From an uncultured Roseovarius sp. (GTDB lineage: Bacteria; Pseudomonadota; Alphaproteobacteria; Rhodobacterales; Rhodobacteraceae), in contig CANMBU010000002.1 in the NCBI GenBank assembly GCA_947496175.1, forward strand, positions 434,001 to 498,000: a stretch of 64,000 bases of DNA, written 5' to 3'. The notes under the pieces are model-generated. The model did not search any database and had not been told where the DNA came from. It worked only from the letters and a program-made list of their open reading frames with translations. Within the stretch, counting starts at the first letter, position 1. Every line of letters begins with the position of its first letter. This document shows, piece by piece, positions 27,575-35,845 of the stretch. Position numbers and translations under genes: made by a program.

Positions 27575-28747
27575 ATGATCATTCGCTCCATCAAGGGCAC
27601 GCCGGTTAATGTTCCGTTTGTCGCCCCTTATCGGTTCAGCTACGGCGCCATCGCCTCTTTGACCAAAACTGTGATTGAGTTGCAGACCGAAGATGGCGTT
27701 GTGGGTCTTGGCGAATGCGCTGATGGGGATCGGGCCGCCGATATTGACGCGATGGGTGCGCGTCTTGTCGGGCATGATATTCGGCTTGTGACCGAGGCCG
27801 AACGTCTATGTGTGCCGGGCATGGCCTATTCGCCCTGGGACAATGTGCAGGCCAAGCGGCGCGTGTTTGGTGGCATCGAAATGGCCATGTGGGACGCGCG
27901 CGGCAAAACCGAAGGCCTTCCCCTGTGGCATCTTCTTGGTGGCAAGGTCCGCGATGAGATTGCACTGACCGAATATTTTGCCTTTCGCGATCCCGGCCCG
28001 GCGCATCCTGGCGAGGCCACACCGGTTGAGATCGCAAAATTCTGTGCCGAGATGATCGACAAACACGATGCTCAGATTTTTGAGGGCAAGCTGGCGACAT
28101 TCGAGCTGAAAACAGAGGTGGACATGGTCCGTGAGGTGCGCGCGGCGATTGGTGATCGAGAATTGCGGCTTGATGCGAATGGCGGCTGGGTCTTGCCCAC
28201 CGCAAAGCGCGCGATCAAGGCGCTTGGGCCGTATGACGTGGCATGGTACGAAGAACCTGTTGAAAGTTATGAGGAAATGGCCGCTTTGCGGTCCCATACA
28301 GACGCGGGGCTGTCAAGCCACCGGATTGATCTGCGCCGCGCGGTGGAGCTTGGCGCGCCAGACGCGATTGTGACCAATATCAATGAATTGGGCGGCATTT
28401 CCGGAGCTGTGGATTTCATCCGATCCTGCGCGCGGTTCGATATAGGGTTTCGATTTCACAGTGGCGAAACAGGTATTGCAAGCGCCGCTTACCTGCATCT
28501 CAGTGCCGCATTGGAGCCCGTGCGAGAGGCCAGCCAGACCTTGCTGCGCTGGTATGCGGATGACGTGATCGAAGGCGGCCCGATGCAGCCGCGTTCCGGC
28601 ACATTGCCAGTGCCCACCGGGCCGGGTTTGGGCGTTGCGATTGATCCCAAAGCGCTGGCGCGCTGCCATCAGCGGTATTGCGACGAGGGCGCGTTTCCTG
28701 CGGGGCAAACCGGCGGCGGATATGGGGGACAGTTTCGCAAGAGATAG
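27575..28747 (+). CDS. Enolase-superfamily enzyme (mandelate racemase/glucarate dehydratase-like)
   Basis: 390 aa. N-terminal capping domain (about 1-130) and TIM-barrel with metal ligands RLDANGGW (Asp), YEEPV (Glu) and probably Asp in SSHRIDLRRA. GFRFHSGETGI supplies the catalytic His. In glucarate dehydratase the His pairs with an Asp before the GG; here that stretch reads VTNINELGG with Asn, so the dyad looks altered. Likely acts on a sugar acid or related carboxylate; substrate unknown. It stands alone, 146 bp after hisG. Confidence 0.8.
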   Translation: MIIRSIKGTPVNVPFVAPYRFSYGAIASLTKTVIELQTEDGVVGLGECADGDRAADIDAMGARLVGHDIRLVTEAERLCVPGMAYSPWDNVQAKRRVFGGIEMAMWDARGKTEGLPLWHLLGGKVRDEIALTEYFAFRDPGPAHPGEATPVEIAKFCAEMIDKHDAQIFEGKLATFELKTEVDMVREVRAAIGDRELRLDANGGWVLPTAKRAIKALGPYDVAWYEEPVESYEEMAALRSHTDAGLSSHRIDLRRAVELGAPDAIVTNINELGGISGAVDFIRSCARFDIGFRFHSGETGIASAAYLHLSAALEPVREASQTLLRWYADDVIEGGPMQPRSGTLPVPTGPGLGVAIDPKALARCHQRYCDEGAFPAGQTGGGYGGQFRKR

Positions 28748-28758
28748 ACCAAGGCAAT

Positions 28759-28784
28759 TGGGTATTTTTGACAAGAAAGAAGCC
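28759..28784 (+). repeat. GRGTATTT...GAAG motif, copy 1
   Basis: It reads GGGTATTTTTGACAAGAAAG and on to AAGCC, beginning 12 bases after the enolase-superfamily stop and in the same sense. Related copies are at 50904, 54114, 54281 (minus) and 61321. Confidence 0.55.
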
Positions 28785-28852
28785 TATGTGACGATCTGCA
28801 TCTTGGCGTAGGAACTTGAAAGACTTAAGTTTTCGCCGAAAGGATCAATGTC

Positions 28853-29314
28853 ATGCGACCTCAGCCACACCCCGCATATTCTTATCGCGAGGATCCTCAG
28901 GTTCCGGCATTTGACGAGACGCGCATACATGTCGTGATGGATGCAGAATGCGCGTTGTGTTCACGCGCCGCCCGGCGGATCGCGCGGCTTGACCGAGAGG
29001 ACGCCGTTCGCATTGCCCCTGCGCAAGGGGCGCTGGGTCAGGCGCTTTTGCGGCACTATGGTATGCGTCCTGACGACCCGGAAACCTGGCTCTTAGTAAA
29101 AGAGGGACACGCCTATGGTTCGCTGGATGCCATGTTGCGCTTGTTTCCCAGGCTCAGCGGGATTTACGCGCCCTTGCGCGTCTTGTCGGCCCTGCCTTTT
29201 GGCTTGCAGGATTGGATCTACGCCCGTATCGCGCGCAACCGGTATCGCATCTTTGGTCGCGCGGATTTATGCGCTTTGCCGGATGCATCGGTGCAATCAA
29301 GGCTGGTGCGGTGA
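28853..29314 (+). CDS. DCC-family (DUF393) thiol-disulfide oxidoreductase-like protein
   Basis: 153 aa. VVMDAECALCSRAARRIARL places a CxxC-type pair (CALC) in the DCC position, followed by ALLRHYGMRPDDPETWLLV and the family's hydrophobic C-terminal RLFPRLSGIYAPLRVLSALP and DWIYARIARNRYRIFGR. The family is thioredoxin-like; its substrates are not established. GTGA overlap with the next gene indicates co-translation. Confidence 0.85.
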   Translation: MRPQPHPAYSYREDPQVPAFDETRIHVVMDAECALCSRAARRIARLDREDAVRIAPAQGALGQALLRHYGMRPDDPETWLLVKEGHAYGSLDAMLRLFPRLSGIYAPLRVLSALPFGLQDWIYARIARNRYRIFGRADLCALPDASVQSRLVR

Positions 29315-29838
29315 CAAGCGTCTATGCGCAGATTTTGGGCGCTGAAGGGCTGGCGGCGTTGGCACCAGAATGCCGGGTTTTGCATGAAAGCATGGGCCGG
29401 TTCCAGGGTGAGATTACGGTTGAGATGACGCGCAATCCTTTGCTGCGATTGGCTTTGAGATGCGCGGGTTTTCCAAAGGCGTTCGAACAGGCGTCTCTGA
29501 ATTTTAACAAGGAAAAACAAGGGCAAAGAGAGGTTTGGACCCGCCAAATTGGAGATCAGGTGATGCGCACTGTTCAATGGGTGGAAGACGGGGGCAGATT
29601 GGCGGAACGCCTGGGCGCGATGACAGCAATCAGCCGCCTATCGCCTGCTTCAGGCGGTCTTGACCTGACAGAGTGGCAGTTTCGATTTGCAGGTCTTCCT
29701 GTGCCGCGTTGGGCCGCACCGAATGTTACGGCCAGTGAACGACCAGATAAGGGGCGATATCGTTTCGAGATTGCCATTTGCCCGCCTTGGAGTGACAAGC
29801 CTATCGTGCGCTATCATGGCTGGTTGGCCGTGGGCTAG
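29311..29838 (+). CDS. DUF4166-like protein
   Basis: 175 aa from a GTG at 29311 that overlaps the DCC gene stop; an ATG at 29212 is in frame but would overlap that gene heavily. Features: HESMGRFQGEITVEM, QREVWTRQIGDQVM and a beta-rich middle ending YHGWLAVG. The pattern fits DUF4166, often found beside DCC proteins or epimerases. I cannot give a function. Convergent with phnX, overlapping it by 4 bp. Confidence 0.6.
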   Translation: MTSVYAQILGAEGLAALAPECRVLHESMGRFQGEITVEMTRNPLLRLALRCAGFPKAFEQASLNFNKEKQGQREVWTRQIGDQVMRTVQWVEDGGRLAERLGAMTAISRLSPASGGLDLTEWQFRFAGLPVPRWAAPNVTASERPDKGRYRFEIAICPPWSDKPIVRYHGWLAVG

Positions 29839-30617
29839 CGTGCGTCCAACCGGCGCACAAGATCAGGTAGGTCGGCAACCGTGTCGATGACATGATCCGC
29901 CCCCGCGCCCACAAGGATATTTGTCGCATGAGCGCGCAGCGCAGCAATGTCTTTCTCAGACATAGCCGCCAGCTCCTGAGGTGTTTTGCCAACCGCATTC
30001 CCGGAAAGCGCCACGCCAACGGTGATGCATCCTGCCGCAACGCCTTCGGCAATGCCCGGCGCGGTGTCATCCACCTTGAGGATCGAGCTGGGCGGATAAG
30101 CCACCAGATCAATCATGCATTGATACATCCCCAACGGCCCAGGTCGCCCTTCGGGCAGGTCATCAGAACACACCAGATTGTCCGGCACGTACCCCTGTGC
30201 CGCTGCGACAGGCAGTACGTTTTCCATGATCGAACGGGTATATCCGGTGGTTGACCCAATCTTGAGCCCCATTTTGCGCAACGCCGCAATGGCTTTGGCA
30301 CAGCCGGGCACCAGTTCGGCATACTCCGCCGCAACCTTTTCATTCATCGGCACGAAAACCTTGTAGACCTCATCGACATCGGCATCTGTCGGGGCACGCC
30401 CGTGCGTATCCTGCCAGTGCCGCGCAATGGAGGGCATGTCCATCATCGCACGGATGTGGTCCCATTTGGCCGCGCCCATCGGCGCGCGGGCCTCCTCGAT
30501 TGTGACCGTGAGGCCGAACTCTGCAAAGGCTTTGACAAACACGCCCATCGGGGCGAACGACCCAAAATCAACGGTTGTACCGGCCCAGTCAAAGACGACA
30601 GCAGTAAAACGGGACAT
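29835..30617 (-). CDS. phnX: Phosphonoacetaldehyde hydrolase
   Basis: 260 aa from the ATG at 30617, behind AAAGGA. HAD fold: nucleophile D10 in VVFDWAGTTVDFGS, the cap with MGAAKWDHIRAM whose K51 forms the Schiff base specific to PhnX, GSTTGYTRSIMENV, and LKVDDTAPGI. It hydrolyses phosphonoacetaldehyde to acetaldehyde and phosphate, completing 2-aminoethylphosphonate breakdown. No phnW transaminase or phosphonate transporter is in the neighbourhood. Confidence 0.94.
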   Translation of the reverse strand: MSRFTAVVFDWAGTTVDFGSFAPMGVFVKAFAEFGLTVTIEEARAPMGAAKWDHIRAMMDMPSIARHWQDTHGRAPTDADVDEVYKVFVPMNEKVAAEYAELVPGCAKAIAALRKMGLKIGSTTGYTRSIMENVLPVAAAQGYVPDNLVCSDDLPEGRPGPLGMYQCMIDLVAYPPSSILKVDDTAPGIAEGVAAGCITVGVALSGNAVGKTPQELAAMSEKDIAALRAHATNILVGAGADHVIDTVADLPDLVRRLDAR

Positions 30618-30682
30618 GAGCAACGGTTCCTTTCTTTCAGCCCGAACACGCTGGCCTGTAAGGTGAAGAAAATTGCGACAGG

Positions 30683-31696
30683 CTAAAGCCCTTCAAAGAA
30701 AGCCGTCAGGTTGCGGCCAAGGGCGTCCGAGACATATCCGCCTTCCTGTACGAGAACCAGTGGCAGCTCCGTAGCAGATATTGCGGCGGCAACCTGCGTA
30801 AAGCCGCCCGTACTCAGTGCCAGACCCTGAAAAGGATCGTCTTCATGCGCATCAAGGCCCAAAGCAACCACGATGGCCGTCGCCCCGAAGTCGGAAATCG
30901 CACCCAATGCTGTGTCCAGTGCTGTAAGAAAAACGGCGTCGTCACTGCCGCGCGCCAAAGGCAGGTTGAGATTGGCTCCCTCTCCATCCTTCTCGCCCAA
31001 TTCATTGGCATGACCCCAGAAGAACGGATAAAACCCATCCGGATCGGCATGGATAGAAACAGTCAGCACATCGCAGCGTGCGTAGAAAATACCTTGTGTG
31101 CCGTTCCCGTGATGCACATCCACATCCAATATTGCAGGGCGCATCCCATGATCCAGCAACCGCTGCGCCGCGATGGCGGAGTTGTTCAGAAAGCAAAAGC
31201 CGCCTGCCTGATCGGCATAGGCGTGATGACCGGGCGGTCGACAGAGCGCATAGGCATGTCCGTCGCCTGCCAGAACCGCATCTGTCGCGGCAATGGCCGA
31301 TTGTGCCGAGGCATACGCGGACATGTAGGTGTGCGGCCCGATGGGACAGGCCGTATCAGCCTGATGGTAGCCTGCCTGACCCACTGCTGAGCTGGGATAG
31401 CCATCGCTGCGCGCGCGGGGGTGCACATTTGGAATGACCTCCGGCGCTGCGCCTGGCAGGGCTTTCCATCTTTCGTGAATCGTCTGCAAAAAGGTCAGAT
31501 ACCGCGCGTCATGCACCGCCGCGATGGGCGCCAAACCTGCGTCAGGTGGGGTATGAACACTGGCTCCCGCATCCTTTGCCCCTTTGCGCAAAAGTTCAAT
31601 GCGCTCTGGATTTTCCGGAGAAGGTTTAATCACGCCCTGGTGAAGGAAGTTCTGCGGATGATGCGACGCTTGTGCGGAATCGAGAAAAACTTTCAT
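30683..31696 (-). CDS. Histone-deacetylase-family amidohydrolase (acetylpolyamine amidohydrolase-like)
   Basis: 337 aa from the ATG at 31696 (a GTG three codons earlier is equally open; neither has a clear RBS). Zn-dependent arginase/deacetylase fold: CRPPGHHAYADQAGGFCFLN with the tandem His, DVDVHHGNGTQGIFY with the metal Asp and His, SIHADPDGFYPF, and GLDAHEDDP and VQEGGYV. Bacterial relatives deacetylate acetylated polyamines or small amides. Lies 65 bp upstream of phnX in the same direction; a shared pathway is not evident. Confidence 0.88.
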   Translation of the reverse strand: MKVFLDSAQASHHPQNFLHQGVIKPSPENPERIELLRKGAKDAGASVHTPPDAGLAPIAAVHDARYLTFLQTIHERWKALPGAAPEVIPNVHPRARSDGYPSSAVGQAGYHQADTACPIGPHTYMSAYASAQSAIAATDAVLAGDGHAYALCRPPGHHAYADQAGGFCFLNNSAIAAQRLLDHGMRPAILDVDVHHGNGTQGIFYARCDVLTVSIHADPDGFYPFFWGHANELGEKDGEGANLNLPLARGSDDAVFLTALDTALGAISDFGATAIVVALGLDAHEDDPFQGLALSTGGFTQVAAAISATELPLVLVQEGGYVSDALGRNLTAFFEGL

Positions 31697-31791
31697 GTCT
31701 GACACTCAAATCAGATCACGTTTTTTCTGTAAACCTAGCCTTACAGATTCAAATGCAGCAACATCGCGGCAAATCAAGCTAAGGGAATCGC

Positions 31792-33402
31792 ATGAAAAAA
31801 GTCTCGGTCGCTAAGTTAGACACCCTGCCGGATCGTAAACCACAATACGCGCTGGTGGGTGAGGTAGACCTCGTGGTGGTTCGATTTGATGAGGAGGTGT
31901 CGGTGATGTATGGCCGCTGCCTGCATCGTGGGGCGCTCATGTCGGACGGTTTTGTGCAGGGTGACAACCTGATTTGCGGATTGCATTACTGGGACTACCG
32001 CCTCGACTCGGGCGTGTCAGAATATAACAACGCCGAAGTACTGCCGAAATTCACCTCCTGGACTGAAAATGGTGAGGTTTGGGTGGACGAGGATGAAGTC
32101 AATGCCTGGGCCAAAGATCACCCCCAACCGTTTCAGCGCGATGACTACCTGGGACTTTACGCCGATACGAGCCACGGTACCGAAGAAGAGCCACATAATG
32201 CACTTGTGCAGCGCTACGCGCGCGAAGGACTTTCCAAAACAGGTCATCACGGCGTGGTTGACAGCATGGGGGTGCCGCGGGCCGAACTACCTGATTGGGA
32301 TGACATTCAGATCATCACCGCGCAACTGCATCGCGCGCCGCTTCTGGACGACGATCCAGTAAGCACAGAAGTTGTGATCGGCCCGAATGCACAGAAGCCC
32401 TTAACGCTTGATATCCCGCTCTTCGTTTCTGACATGAGCTTTGGCGCATTGAGCGAGCCGGCCAAATTGGCACTGGCGCGTGGGGCAGAGATTGCCGGAA
32501 CCGGGATTTGCTCAGGTGAAGGGGGCATGCTGCCCGAAGAGCAGGAAGCCAACAGCCGCTACTTCTATGAGCTGGCCTCGGCCCGGTTTGGATTTGAGTG
32601 GGACAAGCTGGACCGGGTGCAAGCCTTTCATTTCAAAGGCGGGCAGGGGGCCAAGACCGGCACGGGCGGGCATCTGCCCGGAGCCAAGGTCAAAGGCAAG
32701 ATCGCCGATGTGCGCGGCCTTGAGGAAGGGCAGGACGCGATCTCGCCTGCGCGCTTCCCGGAATGGACAGATCCCAGCCAGATCAAGGACTTCGCTGATC
32801 AGGTGCGCGACCGTACTGGCGGTATCCCGATCGGCTACAAGCTCAGCGCGCAGCATATTGAAAAGGACATAGATGCGGCCCTAGAGGTGGGCGTGGACTA
32901 TATCATTCTCGATGGGCGCGGCGGCGGCACAGGGGCCGCTCCGCTTATCTTCCGTGACAATATTTCGGTGCCGACCATTCCGGCCTTGGCACGGGCGCGA
33001 CGGCACCTTGACCGCCTTGAACGCGGGGATGTCAGCCTTGTCATCACAGGCGGGCTGCGCAAGCCGGTTGATTTTGTGAAAGCGATGGCGCTCGGTGCCG
33101 ACGCCGTGGCGCTGTCCAACTCAGCCATGCAGGCGATCGGCTGCATCGCCATGCGTGCTTGTCACACCAACAACTGCCCGGTCGGCATCGCGACGCAAAA
33201 ACCGCATCTTGTGAGCCGTCTGGTCATTGAGAAATCCGCGCGGCAGCTGGCCAATTTCTTTGAGGCTTCGGTAGAATTGATGCAGGTGATGGCCCGGGCC
33301 TGTGGGCATGATCACCTCTCGAAATTCAATGCAGATGATCTGACCACCTGGAAACGTGACATGGCGGACCTGTCGGGCGTGGCCTATGGAGGCGTGCAAT
33401 GA
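31792..33402 (+). CDS. Rieske [2Fe-2S] domain fused to a glutamate-synthase FMN domain
   Basis: 536 aa. Rieske domain at about 1-105 with C43-x-H45 and C62-x2-H65 (RCLHRG and CGLHYWDY). From about 165 a glutamate-synthase large-subunit FMN domain: PLFVSDMSFGALS, GTGICSGEGGMLPEEQ, HFKGGQGAKTGTGGHLPGAKV, DGRGGGTGAAP and the 3Fe-4S cluster Cys 451, 457 and 462 (CHTNNCPVGIAT). It lacks the amidotransferase domain of GltB. First gene of a six-gene unit with 4-bp overlaps. The Rieske fusion suggests electrons are exchanged with the other Rieske products; the reaction is unknown. Confidence 0.85.
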   Translation: MKKVSVAKLDTLPDRKPQYALVGEVDLVVVRFDEEVSVMYGRCLHRGALMSDGFVQGDNLICGLHYWDYRLDSGVSEYNNAEVLPKFTSWTENGEVWVDEDEVNAWAKDHPQPFQRDDYLGLYADTSHGTEEEPHNALVQRYAREGLSKTGHHGVVDSMGVPRAELPDWDDIQIITAQLHRAPLLDDDPVSTEVVIGPNAQKPLTLDIPLFVSDMSFGALSEPAKLALARGAEIAGTGICSGEGGMLPEEQEANSRYFYELASARFGFEWDKLDRVQAFHFKGGQGAKTGTGGHLPGAKVKGKIADVRGLEEGQDAISPARFPEWTDPSQIKDFADQVRDRTGGIPIGYKLSAQHIEKDIDAALEVGVDYIILDGRGGGTGAAPLIFRDNISVPTIPALARARRHLDRLERGDVSLVITGGLRKPVDFVKAMALGADAVALSNSAMQAIGCIAMRACHTNNCPVGIATQKPHLVSRLVIEKSARQLANFFEASVELMQVMARACGHDHLSKFNADDLTTWKRDMADLSGVAYGGVQ

Positions 33403-33764
33403 TGGCTGCGGGACTGGTGATTTTCGCGGAATACTGGCTTATGGTGGGTGCAGTTGTCGCGCTTTTCTTTCTAACCATCGGCATTGACCGGATCGACGAA
33501 GATGCACGCGGCGCTTACATCTTTCGCCCGCTTCTGGTGCCCGGTGTGCTCCTGATCTGGCCGATGGTCCTGTGGCGCTGGTACGCTCTGGAAACCGGGC
33601 GCGCGGATGAGGCCAAACGGTACAAGGCCGTGCGCGGCGCATATGGTTTTGTCGCCATCGGAATGGCCATCGCCATCGGTGTCATCATCGCCACCGGGTT
33701 GAGTATCAAACAAACTTGGCCCGCCCACATCGCCCCCGAACTTTTGTCGGAGGCGGGGCAATGA
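33399..33764 (+). CDS. Small membrane protein of the Rieske operon
   Basis: 121 aa with three hydrophobic segments: about 8-26 (VIFAEYWLMVGAVVALFFL), 45-62 (FRPLLVPGVLLIWPMVLW) and 84-104 (GFVAIGMAIAIGVIIATGL). No motif I recognise. Both ends overlap neighbours by 4 bp, so it is translated with the complex and is probably a membrane subunit. Confidence 0.75.
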   Translation: MMAAGLVIFAEYWLMVGAVVALFFLTIGIDRIDEDARGAYIFRPLLVPGVLLIWPMVLWRWYALETGRADEAKRYKAVRGAYGFVAIGMAIAIGVIIATGLSIKQTWPAHIAPELLSEAGQ

Positions 33765-34804
33765 GCGTCAAATACATCCCCGTTCAGTGGAACCCGAACA
33801 AGTGGATCTATGACGGTATCATGTTGGCCGGTGTGGCGGCATTCCTTTGGGTTTTCATCCATGTCACCCCTGAAATCCTCAGCCACGAGCGGCCAATCAA
33901 CAGCCAGGTGCACAATGCCCGCGCCTTTGGGGCCTGCGCGTTTCTGATGCTGTCTATCATTCTGGCGATTGGCCCGTTGGCCAAGCTGGATACGCGGTTC
34001 ATGCCGCTGCTCTACAATCGTCGCCATTTTGGTGTCATGACCGCTTTTGTCGCGACCGCCCATGCGGGATACATTCTCAATTGGTATTTCGCCTTTTCGT
34101 TCGTGCCCAAATGGGATGCGTTGATCCTGTCAAACACCAACTACGGCCAGCTTTTGGGCTTTCCCTTTGAAGCGCTGGGCGCGTTTGCTTTGGTGATTTT
34201 GTTGATCCTCGCCGCGACAAGTCACGACTTTTGGCTCAAGTTCCTTACCGCGCCTGTGTGGAAGCGCCTGCACTATCTTATTTACCTCGCATATGTTTCG
34301 GTTGTGGCGCATATCAGCCTTGGCATCCTGCAAGACCAACAAAGCCTCTTTTTGCCGGTGTTTTTTATTGTCACCGCGTTTCTCGTCGCACTGCTGCATG
34401 TCTGGGCTTATCTGGCGGAACGCAAAACGGGCGACCCGCTTGCCAGCGCTGAAGGCGACTGGATGCGCGTCTGTCAGGCGGACGAGATCGACGAAGGTCG
34501 TGCGCGCATAGCGCTTTTGCCGGATGGCAAGCGTGTGGCGGTGTTCAAGCATGAGGGAAAACTTTCGGCGATCTCGAACGCCTGCGCGCATCAGAACGGC
34601 CCTTTGGGAGAGGGGCGCATCATTGATTGTCTGGTGACATGCCCCTGGCATGGGTTTCAGTATCGCGTGACGGACGGACAATCACCCGCCCCCTTCACCG
34701 AGAAAATCCCAACTTACAATCTGCGTGTTCAGGACGGTGCGGTTCTGGTTGACCCCAAAGCCAATCCACCTGGCACACATGTCGATCCAGTTGAGGTAGC
34801 ATAA
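33761..34804 (+). CDS. Ferric-reductase-like membrane domain fused to a Rieske domain
   Basis: 347 aa from the ATG overlapping the previous stop. Residues about 15-220 hold roughly six membrane segments with His residues placed for b-type haem (FGVMTAFVATAHAGYILNWY, RLHYLIYLAYVSVVAHISLG), as in ferric-reductase/YedZ-like proteins. A C-terminal Rieske domain follows: C275-x-H277 (CAHQNGPLGEG) and C294-x2-H297 (CPWHGFQY). This makes it a plausible transmembrane electron carrier linking soluble Rieske partners with a haem or quinone pool. Confidence 0.82.
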   Translation: MSVKYIPVQWNPNKWIYDGIMLAGVAAFLWVFIHVTPEILSHERPINSQVHNARAFGACAFLMLSIILAIGPLAKLDTRFMPLLYNRRHFGVMTAFVATAHAGYILNWYFAFSFVPKWDALILSNTNYGQLLGFPFEALGAFALVILLILAATSHDFWLKFLTAPVWKRLHYLIYLAYVSVVAHISLGILQDQQSLFLPVFFIVTAFLVALLHVWAYLAERKTGDPLASAEGDWMRVCQADEIDEGRARIALLPDGKRVAVFKHEGKLSAISNACAHQNGPLGEGRIIDCLVTCPWHGFQYRVTDGQSPAPFTEKIPTYNLRVQDGAVLVDPKANPPGTHVDPVEVA

Positions 34805-35568
34805 TGGCCGACAACAAAGACAAACCGTTTTTCGTGGGCTACCTGACCGCCCCGGATGGGCTGAGAAGTTTCCTCATTGGGATTGGCATTGGACTGATCT
34901 TACTCATGGCGGGCGTGGGTCTTGGTATTGGTGCCACTCAGGATGATCCGGGCAATGGCGCGTTTCGCGGCGATTATGGTCGTCAGACCGTGACGGGTGT
35001 GATGGAGCTGACGCCTTACCCCGTGGTGCGTGTCACCCAAGGCAGCGAGCATGTGCCGGAGGGGCACACGCTCATGCTTTCGGCAGGAGGTAAGCAAAGT
35101 CTGATGAGCCGGGTTCGGGATCTGGACGGGCAGCTTGTCACGGTGTCTGGCACTATTCTCGACCGGGGTGAGTTGGACATGATGCAGGTGCGCGGTGGTC
35201 AAAATGGCATTTCCAGAGCGGAAGGCGACGCGCCGGAGATGGACAGCGAAGACTTGGGTCGTTGGCGCATTGCCGGCGAGATTTGCGATGGAAAGTGCCT
35301 GGCTGGGGCCATGCGCCCTGGCACAGGCATTGCGCATAAGGCTTGCGCCAACCTCTGTCTGATCGGGGATATCCCACCGGTCTTTGTCAGCACGCAACCT
35401 GTTGAAGGCAGTGAGTTTCTGCTGGTCGTCGGACCGGACGGCACGATTTTCCCGAAATCCGCCTACGACCTTGTTGCGGCCTATATTTCGGTAGAGGGCA
35501 AGGTGGTGCGCCACGGCGATCTTCTGGTCTTCCATCTTGAGCCTGACACGGCGGAGCTGGTGCAATGA
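34804..35568 (+). CDS. Membrane-anchored protein of the Rieske operon, function unknown
   Basis: 254 aa. One N-terminal membrane segment (SFLIGIGIGLILLMAGVGLG, about 22-45), then a periplasmic-looking part with an OB-fold-like stretch (TVTGVMELTPYPVVRV, QLVTVSGTILDRG). Its Cys residues lie in GEICDGKCLAG and HKACANLCLIGD, two CxxxC pairs that could bind a metal or haem-like group or form disulfides. Starts with a TAATG overlap on the previous gene. Confidence 0.72.
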   Translation: MADNKDKPFFVGYLTAPDGLRSFLIGIGIGLILLMAGVGLGIGATQDDPGNGAFRGDYGRQTVTGVMELTPYPVVRVTQGSEHVPEGHTLMLSAGGKQSLMSRVRDLDGQLVTVSGTILDRGELDMMQVRGGQNGISRAEGDAPEMDSEDLGRWRIAGEICDGKCLAGAMRPGTGIAHKACANLCLIGDIPPVFVSTQPVEGSEFLLVVGPDGTIFPKSAYDLVAAYISVEGKVVRHGDLLVFHLEPDTAELVQ

Positions 35569-35834
35569 TCCGGCGGCTCATCTGGACCGGGGTGGCGGGC
35601 ATTGTGGGCTTGGGCCTGCTCTATGTCTCCCGCTTTTGGGTGTTTCAGCTTTGGGGTCGTGAGGGGCTTTTCGGAATTGAGGCGCTGCGCCCCCAAGGTG
35701 GCCTTCTGGCGCGCTGGCTGCGCGGCACAGACTTTGCAGAATTTGAGTTGGTGATCTGGGTCGTCTTGAGCTTCCTGACCCTGACCATACTGCAAAAACT
35801 CTATGATCTAACCAGTGGCGGCAGTCACAAGTGA
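35565..35834 (+). CDS. Small two-helix membrane protein of the Rieske operon
   Basis: 89 aa with hydrophobic segments at about 4-25 (LIWTGVAGIVGLGLLYVSRF) and 63-80 (LVIWVVLSFLTLTILQKL). No recognisable motif. 4-bp overlap upstream and an 11-bp gap to the TPP-enzyme gene place it in the same unit. Confidence 0.7.
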   Translation: MIRRLIWTGVAGIVGLGLLYVSRFWVFQLWGREGLFGIEALRPQGGLLARWLRGTDFAEFELVIWVVLSFLTLTILQKLYDLTSGGSHK

Positions 35835-35845
35835 AAGGAAAAAAC

